A stretch of 42,571 nt of DNA from Streptomyces specialis. Lineage in GTDB: Bacteria > Actinomycetota > Actinomycetes > Streptomycetales > Streptomycetaceae. Made by a program: the position numbers and the translations under genes. The notes under the pieces are model-generated. The model worked only from the letters and a program-made list of their open reading frames with translations. It ran no database searches and was not told the DNA's origin. This document shows positions 33,471 through 41,924 of the stretch, piece after piece; within the stretch, counting starts at the first letter, position 1, and every line of letters starts with the position of its first letter. The stretch lies in the NCBI RefSeq assembly GCF_001493375.1, contig NZ_LN929762.1, positions 1-42,571 of the forward strand, read 5' to 3'.

Positions 33471-33692
33471 GTAGGCAAGGAGGCCACCAGTACAGGCGGC
33501 CTGGTCCTGCTCGACCACCTCCGCGGCTCTCGACGAGCCCAGAACTCGTTTAGGTGGCGTGCTTGATTTGAGAGCAGAATTCCAGGCACCGAAGCGCCAG
33601 GGCTTTGACCTGTGGTTTCTCGTCCCGGTAGGGCTGCGGCTGAGCTTTATCCCGGACTGAGGTCGGTCACGACGATTCACCGCGCGCGCAAC

Positions 33693-34622
33693 TCAGAGTT
33701 GTGCTGTAGCCAGGAGTTCGTCGACTTCCGGGACTCCCCGGTGCTTTTCGAATGCGGTGAGCGTTCCCCGCAGCAGGGCGTCGGTGCGTGGAGAGGCCGT
33801 GCTGTGTGACAGCCTGAGTGCCCGATTGGCCGAGGTGACTGCCCCGTCGATCTCTCCCGCGTCCAGGTAGGCACTTGCGAGCCAGCAGGAGTACAGCGCG
33901 ACCTCGCGGGCGTGGGTGTCGTCGTAAGGCGCTGTCAGGCTTTCCAGGATGGGCACCGCCTTGTCCGGCCGCCGCATCTCGGCCCAGCAGCGTCCGGCCA
34001 TGATCTGTGATTCGTCGCGGTTGATCCAGTAAACGGTGTCGGGTTCCTCGGCGGCGCTGGTGTCGCGCCGATCGTGCGAGTCCTCCGAGATCGCCAGGGC
34101 GCGCTCCACAACGGATGCGTCACCGACCCGGGCCCCGGCCCATGCCAGACGGTCGGCGAGAACGACACGGATCACGGGCAGCACCTCGGTGGAGGCGTTG
34201 GCGAGTGATGCGCGAGCCATGGCGACAGCTTCCGCCGGACGAGCGGACGACGCGGTCAGATAGGAGAGTTCGGAGAGCGCTGTGGCTCCGAGGGTGCGGT
34301 CGCCCGCCTGATTGGCCGCGTCGGCAGCGGCGAGAGCGAGCCGCCGTGCCTCTTCCCCCCGGCCCGCGTCGAAGGCGGTCCAGGCCGCGAACTGATACAG
34401 CTCACCCAGGGTGGACAGCAGTTGTCGGCCGACGCCTTCCGTGTAGCTCCCGCCGGAGGCCAGGCCCGACAGAGCCCCGATCTCCTCGATGACCAGGGGA
34501 TAGACCGACGCCCCGCCGCTGAAGTCGTCCAGCCGCCGGAGGTCCGCGATGCGCTGACGGAAGCGCGCCACATCGGAACGCCCGATGCCGCGTCCCTTCG
34601 CTGAGGCATTCGCCACGGGCAA
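33693..34622 (-). pseudogene. TPR-type regulator lacking its helix-turn-helix, frameshifted at the start
   Basis: The open frame gives 309 residues of helical repeats (LGELYQFAAWTAFDAGRGEE, RLALAAADAANQAGDRTLGA) like the C-terminal region of Streptomyces XRE-family regulators. Those proteins usually have an N-terminal HTH and then a VDRRQFIGAG...LP junction. Here VDRRQFIGAG is present just upstream in another frame, and ALAGIALPVANA is in the frame of this gene. A single-base deletion in the G-rich run near 34640-34650 explains the break. No HTH is recognisable further upstream to 34880. The TTG at 34622 is the only start in frame and has no Shine-Dalgarno. Probably a decayed regulator; a sequencing error would restore only the junction, not the HTH. 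Confidence 0.6.
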
Positions 34623-34879
34623 CGCTATTCCAGCGAGCGCCCCGCCCCGATGAACTGCCGTCGATCCACAGGTACCGTCCCTTCACCATCCGGGATGCCC
34701 ACAGAGCGGGAGGTCTGTCCACGGCAACCGGACAGATCGATGTCGAGTGCTCGTAGCCCGCGGAAGGAGCACCAGCGCCTCGCTGCCGCTCCTCGAAGCC
34801 GGGGAGCCGCGGCCCGGCACCTACCGCTGCCGCCGGGCCCGCAGCCGCGAGCGTCGCGGAGACCGACCCGGTATGCCCG

Positions 34880-35134
34880 TCAGGGGGTATTGCCCCGGCC
34901 GACGTGCTCGACGGAGATGATGACCGGCTTCTCGCTTTTGATCTCGTAGATGACGCGGTAGAAGCCCATATGGATGCGGTACCAGTTCTTCCCGTAGGGG
35001 TGGGCGCCTGCCGGGCGGGGATTCCTCAGCAGCAGGCTGATGCCGTCGAGAACCTGATCAGCGCCCCGAGGGTCCTGTTTGGCCAAGCGGGCGAAATTCT
35101 TCTGTGCCTTCGGGTCCCAGATCACCTTGCTCAC
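34880..35134 (-). CDS. RelE/ParE-superfamily toxin
   Basis: An 84-residue protein with the RelE pattern: IWDPKAQKNFARLAKQDPRG at the start, and YRIHMGFYRVIYEIKSEKPV with VEHVGRG at the end. The basic/aromatic residues Lys, Arg and Tyr expected in the mRNA cleavage site are present (YGKNWYRIHMG, YRVIYEI). It should cleave mRNA at the ribosome when freed from its antitoxin. The ATG at 35134 overlaps the antitoxin stop by 4 nt, giving the usual antitoxin-first operon. Confidence 0.9.
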   Translation of the reverse strand: MSKVIWDPKAQKNFARLAKQDPRGADQVLDGISLLLRNPRPAGAHPYGKNWYRIHMGFYRVIYEIKSEKPVIISVEHVGRGNTP

Positions 35135-35427
35135 GGAGTCTCCCCCCGGATCTCGCGCACGACGTCCTCGTGGGGAATCCCCTCCTCGCCCTTCAGCGTG
35201 CGCAGTTCGGCGCGGGTGATCGCCAGCTCGTCTTCGAGGTCTTCCAGGACCGCCGGGCTGATCACCAACGCGACGATCTTCCCGTCCTCGTCGGTGAGCG
35301 CGATGTCGTCCCGGGAATCGGCCACCCGGCGGGCGAGCACGTTCAACTGCTTGCCGGCCGACGAGATCGGGATCGCGTCCCAGGGGCCGAGCTTGTGCAG
35401 CCCCTCCAGCGGCGCGTAGTCATCCAT
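35131..35427 (-). CDS. Phd/YefM-family antitoxin
   Basis: A 98-residue protein from the ATG at 35427. The Phd/YefM N-terminal DNA-binding part is seen in WDAIPISSAGKQLNVLARRV and the strand DIALTDEDGKIVALVIS; the C-terminal region VLEDLEDELAITRAELRTLK is the toxin-wrapping helix. The first 15 residues (MDDYAPLEGLHKLGP) extend beyond the usual family start. It precedes the RelE toxin with a 4-nt overlap and probably represses the operon with it. Confidence 0.88.
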   Translation of the reverse strand: MDDYAPLEGLHKLGPWDAIPISSAGKQLNVLARRVADSRDDIALTDEDGKIVALVISPAVLEDLEDELAITRAELRTLKGEEGIPHEDVVREIRGETP

Positions 35428-35763
35428 GTAGCCGATGGTAGTCAGACGTGAGCCTGTCACGCCTTTGTCCGCGACGTCGAACACATGAACCCGGCCCCTG
35501 AGACAGGCGGCGGCGACTGAGCCGGAACGACGGCCAGGGATCGCCCGGCCCCGGGCCGGGGAGGCGGCGCCGGGCGCGGGTCTTCCCGCGTGCTCCGGCC
35601 GCCGGTTGCGGTTCTCGGTGGTCGACGGACGCCGGGCAGGGACCGAAGCACCCTCCGCACACCGCCCGTTCCGGGGGGATCACGTCGCGGTGGCGTCCGG
35701 TGCCGTCAATTCCCGTACCCGGGGTACACGGTCACGCAGGTGGACGGGAACCGGGAGGCTGTG
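35428..35763. other. Gene-free region holding the right copy of the direct repeat
   Basis: About 335 bp with no supported gene; it holds the toxin-antitoxin promoter side, the direct repeat at 35662-35716, and the Shine-Dalgarno GGGAGG of the next gene. Confidence 0.5.
35662..35716 (+). repeat. Direct repeat, right copy
   Basis: It matches 32562-32616 at 48 of 55 positions in the same orientation. The copies flank a 3.1-kb block with the gene remnants, Nudix, broken regulator and toxin-antitoxin pair. No inverted ends or transposase accompany them. Confidence 0.7.
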
Positions 35764-36174
35764 ATGAGTGAATCGTCGGTGCGGGCGGTGGGTTGGGCGC
35801 GTTCTCTGCCGGTGTCCAGCGGGGTGCGGGCGGCGCGGCACTGGGCGCGGGAGCATCTGGACGCCCTGGGATGGACCAGGGAGGCGCCGGACACGGCGGA
35901 CGCCGTGCTGCTGGCCGTCTCGGAGCTGGTGACCAACGCCCATCTCCACGCCCGCAGTTCGGCCCAGCTCATCCTGGCCTGGGACAGCCGGTGCCTGCAC
36001 GTGAGCGTCCACGACGCGTCCACGGACCTGCCCGTGCCGCGCCGGCCGACCACCGAAGGCACCGGCGGGCGCGGCATGTTCCTCGTCGACGCTCTGTCCG
36101 ACACGTGGGAGGTCCGCTCCCATCCGGACGGCAAGACGATCACCGCCCGCTTCCGGCCCCGCACCGCCACCTGA
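35764..36174 (+). CDS. HATPase-fold protein (RsbW-like)
   Basis: A 136-residue GHKL ATPase: N-box LAVSELVTNAHLHAR, central VSVHDASTDLP, glycine box GTGGRGMFLVDALSD, and a final KTITARFRPR strand. All the usual elements of the Streptomyces orphan anti-sigma-like HATPases are present. The ATG at 35764 follows GGGAGG by 5 nt. It is a second member of the family in this window but only distantly similar to the one at 26941. It stands alone and converges on the TetR gene, 33 nt away. Confidence 0.88.
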   Translation: MSESSVRAVGWARSLPVSSGVRAARHWAREHLDALGWTREAPDTADAVLLAVSELVTNAHLHARSSAQLILAWDSRCLHVSVHDASTDLPVPRRPTTEGTGGRGMFLVDALSDTWEVRSHPDGKTITARFRPRTAT

Positions 36175-36207
36175 CCAACGGCCCTGCGCCGCGCGTCCCG
36201 GGGCCGG

Positions 36208-36873
36208 TCAGGCGGGTGGCCGCAGGAGGCCGTGGAGGGCGGTGTCGACGACGGCGTCGGCGAACTCGGGGGTGAGCGGGCCCCGTCGCAGCCAGCGGGC
36301 GAGAAGCGGCGACCAGATCAGGTCGACGGCGGTGTCGAGGTCGGTGTCCGGGGGGAGTTGCCCGGCTCGCTGAGCGGCGCGCAGGCGCTCCTTCTTCAGC
36401 TCCTTCATCGGTTCTTCCAGGCGCTCGGCGTAGAGCGCGGCCAGCGCCGGGTCGTTGAGCGTCTCGACGGTCAGGGCGCGCATCGGGGCGTCGAAGCGTG
36501 GGTCGTTCAACTCCGCGACGGTGGCGCGCAGCACGGTCTTCAGGTCCGCGGCCAGGTCGCCGGTGTCGGGCAGGGCCGGGTCGCGGCGGCCGTCCGCGTC
36601 CGGGGGGGACTCCGCGAGCATCAGGAAGGCGTCGAACAGCACGGCGCCCTTCGAGGGCCACCAGCGGTAGATGGTCTGTTTGCCCACGCCCGCGCGGGCG
36701 GCGATGCCCTCGATGCTCAGCTTGGCGTAGCCGGTCTCGGAGACGAGGTCGAAGGCCGCGGTGAGGATGGCACGGCGGGCGCCCTCACTGCGGCGTGCCG
36801 CACCGGAAGCGCCGCGGCGGGCCGCACCGGAGTCGGCGCTGCGGGCGGAGGGGGCGTCGGGGTGCGTGGCCAT
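36208..36873 (-). CDS. TetR-family repressor
   Basis: A 221-residue protein with a TetR HTH at about 30-75 (RRAILTAAFDLVSETGYAKL, GIAARAGVGKQTIYRWW) and a TetR_C-type ligand domain. The start at 36873 is 26 bp from the first of two palindromes GAGACGGTCCGTCTC-type that lie between it and the divergent dehydrogenase gene, so it most likely represses both its own gene and the dehydrogenase. Ligand unknown; a substrate of the dehydrogenase is the obvious guess. Confidence 0.93.
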   Translation of the reverse strand: MATHPDAPSARSADSGAARRGASGAARRSEGARRAILTAAFDLVSETGYAKLSIEGIAARAGVGKQTIYRWWPSKGAVLFDAFLMLAESPPDADGRRDPALPDTGDLAADLKTVLRATVAELNDPRFDAPMRALTVETLNDPALAALYAERLEEPMKELKKERLRAAQRAGQLPPDTDLDTAVDLIWSPLLARWLRRGPLTPEFADAVVDTALHGLLRPPA

Positions 36874-36899
36874 GGGCCGACCCTACCAAACGACGAGAC

Positions 36900-36914
36900 G
36901 AGACGGTCCGTCTT
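36900..36914. promoter_or_regulatory. TetR operator 1, overlapping a -35 box
   Basis: GAGACGGTCCGTCTT, palindromic except for the centre and the outermost pair. Its end overlaps TTGACA (36913-36918), a good -35 for the dehydrogenase; the -10 about 17 bp on (CATGCT) is weak. Confidence 0.75.
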
Positions 36915-36956
36915 GACAACGGACCGGCGGCCGGGCATGCTCGGGGCCGTTGGAAC

Positions 36957-36971
36957 GAGACGGTCCGTCTC
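36957..36971. promoter_or_regulatory. TetR operator 2
   Basis: GAGACGGTCCGTCTC, a perfect 7-bp dyad around one central base, 57 bp from operator 1 and 38 bp before the dehydrogenase start, downstream of the promoter. Binding here would block elongation or allow looping. Confidence 0.75.
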
Positions 36972-37008
36972 GACGCGGCACGCCGCACACCGACCCGAGG
37001 GAGCCCCC

Positions 37009-37872
37009 ATGACTCGCAGCACCGCCGACACCGGCCGCGTCTGGTTCATCACCGGCGCCGGCCGCGGCCTCGGCCGGGCCTTCGCCGAGGCCGCGCTCGC
37101 GGCGGGCGACCGGGTGGCCGCCGTCGGCCGGGGCGCCGCGCCCCTGCGGGAGCTGGCCGACGCCCACCCCGGGCGCGTCCTCCCGCTCACCGCGGACGTC
37201 ACCGACCGGGCCGCGGTCTTCGCGGCGGTGGACCGGGCCGTCACCGAGTTCGGCCGCCTCGACGTGGTCGTCAACAACGCCGGGGCCCTGCACATGGGCA
37301 TGGTCGAGGAGTACACCGAGGCCCAGGCCCGCGCGCAGATGGACGTCAACTTCTTCGGCGCGCTGTGGGTCTCCCAGGCCGTCATGCCCCACCTGCGCGA
37401 GCGGGGCAGCGGGCACATCGTGCAGGTGTCCAGCGTCGCGGGCCTGGGCGGCTTCGCCTCCACCGGCCTGTACAGCGCCAGCAAGTTCGCCCTGGAGGGG
37501 ATGAGCGAGGCACTCGCCATGGAAGCGGCCGGGTTCGGCGTGAAGGTCAGCATCCTCCAGCCCGGCGGGTACTGGACCGGTCTGTACGACGGCATCGTCG
37601 CCACCGCGCCGCGCCCCGCCTACGACGGGCTGCGGACGCGGCTCGCGGAGCAGTTCGCGGAAGGCTCGGTGGACAGCGCCCCCGAGCTGGCGGCCCGCGC
37701 GCTGATGACCCTGGTCGACAGCGACGAGCCGCCGCTGCGGCTGCTGCTCGGCAGCATGGTCTACGACCTCGCGTTCGACATCAGCGAGCGGCGCATGGCG
37801 ACCTGGCGCGGCTGGGAGCGGGTCAGCCGGGCCGCGGAACACGCCGTCCCCGCGCCCACCACCCCGGTGTGA
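37009..37872 (+). CDS. Short-chain dehydrogenase/reductase
   Basis: A 287-residue classical SDR: cofactor loop TGAGRGLG (about 15-22), NNAG (about 89-92), active-site Ser in VQVSSVAG and YSASK with the catalytic Tyr and Lys. The acidic Asp after the second strand is not obvious, and AAVGRG suggests NADP preference. Substrate unknown. It is divergent from and probably repressed by the TetR protein through the two palindromes. It is followed after 61 nt by a maleylpyruvate-isomerase-like gene. Confidence 0.93.
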   Translation: MTRSTADTGRVWFITGAGRGLGRAFAEAALAAGDRVAAVGRGAAPLRELADAHPGRVLPLTADVTDRAAVFAAVDRAVTEFGRLDVVVNNAGALHMGMVEEYTEAQARAQMDVNFFGALWVSQAVMPHLRERGSGHIVQVSSVAGLGGFASTGLYSASKFALEGMSEALAMEAAGFGVKVSILQPGGYWTGLYDGIVATAPRPAYDGLRTRLAEQFAEGSVDSAPELAARALMTLVDSDEPPLRLLLGSMVYDLAFDISERRMATWRGWERVSRAAEHAVPAPTTPV

Positions 37873-37933
37873 CGCCGTGCCGTGGGCGGGGAATTCGCTG
37901 GTGCCCCCGGCCGGGCGGTGTGACGATCGGCCG

Positions 37934-38782
37934 ATGAACGATCAGCGCGCCCAGGACGACTTCGCCTGGCTCGGCCCACCCGTCGACGCCCGTCCCCTCT
38001 TCCGCCCCGAACGCGCCCGGCTCGTCGCCGATCTGCGCGCCCTCGCCCCGGCGGACTGGGAGACGGAGACGGTGCCCGGCTGGACGGTCCGCGACATGGC
38101 GGCGCATGTGCTGGGCGACGACTACGGACGGATCTCCCGCGACCGTGACGGCCACCGGGGCCCGGGCCCACGGCCGGGCGAGGCACTCGAACCGTTCATC
38201 CACCGCGCCAACCAGCAGTGGGTCGACGCCTGCGCCCGCCTCAGCCCGGAGGTCCTCGTCCAGACGCTCACGCTGACCGGGGACGCCGTCGCGGACCTGT
38301 GGGAGAACGCCGCCCCCGGCCGAGCCCGCCTCGGCGTGTCCTGGGCCGGCGCCGATCCGGCGCCGTTGTGGCTGGACCGCGCGCGGGACCTCACCGAGTA
38401 CTGGACGCACCGGCAGCAGATCCGGCACGCCGCCGGGCTGCCCACCGACGCGGACCCGCGCCACCTCGGCCCGGTCCTCGACACGTTCCTGCGCGCCCTT
38501 CCGCACACGCTGCGGGCCGTGCCGGCGCCCGCCGGGACGCAGGTGTCGGTGACCGTCGACGGGCCCGCGGGCGGCACCTGGACCGCGACCTCCACCGGCC
38601 GGGGCTGGACCCTGGCCGAGCCCGCCGCCACCCCGGCCGCCACCGTGGCCCTCGACCCCGAGACGGCCTGGCGGTTGTGCGTGCGCGCGATCGAGCCAGG
38701 GGAAGCGGCGGCGCGCGGCACCCTCGGCGGCGACCGGGAACTCGCCGAGGCGGCCTGCGGAATCCTGTCGATCATCCGCTGA
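37934..38782 (+). CDS. Maleylpyruvate-isomerase-like mycothiol-dependent family protein
   Basis: A 282-residue DinB-like four-helix protein with the family's WTVRDMAAHVLGDDYGRI N-terminal helix and TEYWTHRQQIRHA, which supply the metal-binding histidines, and a C-terminal sterol-carrier-like domain (VTVDGPAGGTWTAT...LDPETAWRLCVRAI). Members use mycothiol as thiol cofactor; many act as thiol transferases in detoxification. The exact substrate cannot be inferred. It is probably transcribed with the dehydrogenase. Confidence 0.85.
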   Translation: MNDQRAQDDFAWLGPPVDARPLFRPERARLVADLRALAPADWETETVPGWTVRDMAAHVLGDDYGRISRDRDGHRGPGPRPGEALEPFIHRANQQWVDACARLSPEVLVQTLTLTGDAVADLWENAAPGRARLGVSWAGADPAPLWLDRARDLTEYWTHRQQIRHAAGLPTDADPRHLGPVLDTFLRALPHTLRAVPAPAGTQVSVTVDGPAGGTWTATSTGRGWTLAEPAATPAATVALDPETAWRLCVRAIEPGEAAARGTLGGDRELAEAACGILSIIR

Positions 38783-38802
38783 GACCGCCCTCGCCCCGGC
38801 GC

Positions 38803-38828
38803 GCGGGCCGGACGCCGGGACGGCCCGC
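38803..38828. terminator. Possible bidirectional terminator
   Basis: A 7-bp G+C stem (GCGGGCC / GGCCCGC) with a 12-nt loop lies between the convergent genes ending at 38782 and 38836. No T-run on either side. Confidence 0.35.
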
Positions 38829-38835
38829 CACGCCG

Positions 38836-41670
38836 TCAGGAGCGCAGCCGGATCAGGTCGATGCGCGAGCGCAGGCCCAGCTTCCGGTACACCTGCCGCA
38901 GATGGAAGCCGACCGTGTGCGGCGAGACGAAGAGCTGCGCCGCGACCTGGCGGTTCGTCAGGCCGCCCGCCACCAGCTCGGCCACCTGCCGCTCCGCCTT
39001 CGTCAGGCTGTCCCAGCCGGAGACCGGGCGCGACGCGTACGTCCAGTGCCGTCGCCTGACCCCCAGGTGGCGCAGCTCCCGGCGGATCCGGGCGCCGTCG
39101 CGCTCGCCGCCGAGCGCGCCGTACACGTTCAGCGCCCGCTCCAGCTCGGACACCGTGCCCTCCCGGTCGCCCCTGGCCTGGAGCAGCCGTGCCCGGTCCT
39201 CCGCCGCCGCGGCCTGGGCCCAGGGGTCGGCGTGCAGCGGGCCGGTCCGCGCCAGCGCGGCGGCGTCCCCGTCGAGCAGGGCGCGGGCGTGGGCGGCGGC
39301 GGTGCGCGGCGCGGACAGGTCGCCGGCGCGGTCCCGCAGCTCCTCCGCCGAGGCCACGGCGGCCCGGGCGACGTCCGTCCGGCCCGCCTCCAGCGCCCAG
39401 CGGACGCAGCGGGCGGCGGCCGACGGGTCGGCCAGCAGCAGCTCCCGCCGCGCCGAGGCGCTCGCCCACACCTCCGCCAGGCTGTCCAGGGCCGCCGCCG
39501 GGCCGGACCGCGCACCGGCTATCTCGGCGGTGAGCCGGGCGCGCGTGGCCCGCCAGGGGCGGGCGGCGTCGGCCGGGAACTCCTTGTCCAGACTGCCCAG
39601 ATGCCCCGCGGCCTCGCCGAGCCGGCCGCGCCGCAGGGCGACGAGGGCGCGGACGCGCCACGCGTGCGGCGCCAGCAGCGGCAGGCAGGTGCCGCGGCCC
39701 CCGGCCAGCCCGGCGCGCGCGTCCTCGTCGGCCTCCGTGAGATGCCCCCGCGCCAGATGCACCGGGGCGCGCAGGAGCGCGGCGACGGCGGGCCCGACCG
39801 CCTCGGGGGAGGTCCGCGCGGCGGCCTGGGCCATCGTGAGTGCCTCCTCGAACGCGCCGGTCGTGGTGAGGAACGCGGCGAGGAACCAGCGCGGGTCGAG
39901 GACCCGCACCGCGCCGGGGGCCGGGTCCAGCCGCGCGGCCTCCCGCAGGAGCGCGATCGCCGGTGCCGCCTCGCCCTCGCGCCACCGGCGCAGGGCCTCC
40001 ACGGTCAGCCCGGCCGCCCGCCCCGCCGCCGGGCGGTCCGCGTGCCCGCCGCGCCCGGGGCCCGGGTCCTCCTCGGTGAGGCAGCGGGCGGCCAGCAGGC
40101 AGATCTCCGCGCGCTCCCCGTGCCGGGAGCCGTCCGGGGCGACGGCCAGGGCCTCCCGCGCCGCCCGGGCCGCCTCGTGCGGCCTGCCCTCCAGCAGCAG
40201 GGTGACCGCCAGCCAGGAACGCAGCGCGGCCGGACCGTCGCCCTGCCGGGGCGCGGCCTCCCCGGGGGTGGAGGCGCCGAGCCCGGCCGCGGCCTCCCGC
40301 GCGGTGAGCAGCGCCCGGTCGGCCGCGCCGGCCCGCACCAGCCCCTCCACGGCGGTGGCGGCGAAGCCGAGCCACCCGTCCTGCTCGGGGGTGAGCAGCC
40401 GCATCCCGCGCGCCGCCAGCGACGCCGCCGTCTCCGGCTCGGTGGCGAGCAGCCGGACGGACGCCTGCGCGATGATCCGCACCGCCTCGGTGTCCCCGGG
40501 CTGCGCGATGTGCGCGACGTGGAGGGCGGCGGCCTCCACACCGTCGGGCCGGGACAGCAGCATCGCCGCCGCCTGGCGGTGCAGCAGCGCGCCCATCGGC
40601 GGCGGCACCGAGTCGAGCACGACCCGCCACAGCGCCTCGCTGCGGAAGGCGAAGTCGGTCGCGCCGCAGCTCACCAGCCCGCGGCCGATCGCCTCGTCCA
40701 GGGCGGCCAGCAGGCCGGGCGGGGACTCCCCGAGCAGCGCGGCCAGATCGGGCGGGGTGAACGACGAGCCCAGGACCGCCGCCAGCTTCAGCACCTTGAG
40801 GGTGAACGGGGACAGCGCCCCCAGCCGCTCGCGGACCAGCGCGGCGAAGCACGCGGGCACCGGCGGGGGAGTGCGCGCGCCGTCCGGCGGGCCGAGGAGC
40901 GGCGCGGGCCGGGGCCGCAGACGGGCGACGCCGGCCGCGACCCGGACCTCGCCGCCCTCGATCAGGCCGCGGGTCAGGTCGATCACGGCGCGCGGGGTGG
41001 TGCCGACGCTCTCGGCCAGGGTGACGATCGCCGGGTCGGGAACACCGCCGAGGTGATCGGCGACCATCTCCGCCACCGCCTGCCCGGTGAGCGGCTCCGG
41101 GTCCGGCAGGCGCTCCAGCGGCAGCCCGCCGAGGCTCAGCTCGGCCACCCCGCGCCGCGCCGCTCCCCGGGTGGTCCCCGAGGCGAGGATCCACAGCACC
41201 GGATGGCTCTGGAGCTGCGCGATCAGATCGCCCAGCGCGGCCAGGGCCGGCAGCTCGGCCAGATGGAGGTCGTCCAGGACCACCAGGGCCTGGCCTCGCT
41301 CCAGCGCGTCGCGCAGCCGGGCCCGCAGCTCGCGGTCGTTGTCGAGCGCGCCGAGCCGGTGGACCTGCGCGTCGAGCGCGGCGGGAACGGCGCCGAGCAG
41401 GGCGTCCGACGTGGTGACCACGCCGCTGACGACACCGAAGCCGTGCCGGACGGCGATGCCGATCGATTCGATGAGCAGCCGGGTCTTGCCCGCCCCGGGC
41501 GGGGTCTCCAGGGTGAGGACCTTGCTCTGTCTGCTCCGGGTGACGGTGTGCAGGCCCGCGGTGATGCGGCTCACCTGCGCCTCCCGGCCGCGCAGCGGAC
41601 GCAGCGGCGCCCGTCTGTGCGGGCCGTTTATCCTCTGGCTGCCCCGATCATATGTTTTCGAACCGTTCAC
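38836..41670 (-). CDS. LAL-type LuxR-family regulator (AAA/STAND ATPase plus HTH)
   Basis: A 944-residue large ATP-binding LuxR regulator. The N-terminal ATPase has Walker A TPPGAGKTRLL and Walker B ALVVLDDLHLAE; the middle is a long Ala/Leu-rich helical-repeat region; and the C-terminal LuxR HTH is LTKAERQVAELVAGGLTNRQ with VSPHTVGFHLRQVYRKLGL. I chose the GTG at 41670, 5 nt after AAAGGGG; a TTG at 41673 is an alternative. LAL proteins often activate antibiotic clusters or sugar uptake. Here it ends convergently on the maleylpyruvate-isomerase-like gene, and its target is not evident from position. Confidence 0.92.
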   Translation of the reverse strand: MNGSKTYDRGSQRINGPHRRAPLRPLRGREAQVSRITAGLHTVTRSRQSKVLTLETPPGAGKTRLLIESIGIAVRHGFGVVSGVVTTSDALLGAVPAALDAQVHRLGALDNDRELRARLRDALERGQALVVLDDLHLAELPALAALGDLIAQLQSHPVLWILASGTTRGAARRGVAELSLGGLPLERLPDPEPLTGQAVAEMVADHLGGVPDPAIVTLAESVGTTPRAVIDLTRGLIEGGEVRVAAGVARLRPRPAPLLGPPDGARTPPPVPACFAALVRERLGALSPFTLKVLKLAAVLGSSFTPPDLAALLGESPPGLLAALDEAIGRGLVSCGATDFAFRSEALWRVVLDSVPPPMGALLHRQAAAMLLSRPDGVEAAALHVAHIAQPGDTEAVRIIAQASVRLLATEPETAASLAARGMRLLTPEQDGWLGFAATAVEGLVRAGAADRALLTAREAAAGLGASTPGEAAPRQGDGPAALRSWLAVTLLLEGRPHEAARAAREALAVAPDGSRHGERAEICLLAARCLTEEDPGPGRGGHADRPAAGRAAGLTVEALRRWREGEAAPAIALLREAARLDPAPGAVRVLDPRWFLAAFLTTTGAFEEALTMAQAAARTSPEAVGPAVAALLRAPVHLARGHLTEADEDARAGLAGGRGTCLPLLAPHAWRVRALVALRRGRLGEAAGHLGSLDKEFPADAARPWRATRARLTAEIAGARSGPAAALDSLAEVWASASARRELLLADPSAAARCVRWALEAGRTDVARAAVASAEELRDRAGDLSAPRTAAAHARALLDGDAAALARTGPLHADPWAQAAAAEDRARLLQARGDREGTVSELERALNVYGALGGERDGARIRRELRHLGVRRRHWTYASRPVSGWDSLTKAERQVAELVAGGLTNRQVAAQLFVSPHTVGFHLRQVYRKLGLRSRIDLIRLRS

Positions 41671-41924
41671 CAAGGCCCCTTTACGCTTTTCCGGGACTCG
41701 TGCAGTCGGCGATTGGTGAGTTTATCCACCGTGCCGGAGACCGGGCAATACGGCCTCAAGGGGCGGGTGTGTGCGAAAAGGAAAATGCGGGGTGGCCGGG
41801 GAAGCGGGAAAAGGGAAATGCTGGCCCTTTTCGGTCGGTGCCTTTCCTTTTTCCGTCGCCACTGATTCCGTGCGATGTCCTTATCGTATGGTGAATGCAT
41901 GGTCCATCGGGGCCGGATGATCCG
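41671..41924. promoter_or_regulatory. Leader/promoter region of the LAL gene
   Basis: A 254-bp A+T-enriched stretch without a gene, upstream of the LAL regulator on the minus strand and downstream of the ABC-exporter fragment. I could not assign -35/-10 boxes with confidence. Confidence 0.45.

Noticed and set aside
38218..41865. A plus-strand open frame of 1215 codons
   Set aside because: It is a mirror frame of the LAL regulator; the minus-strand gene has clear Walker and LuxR motifs.
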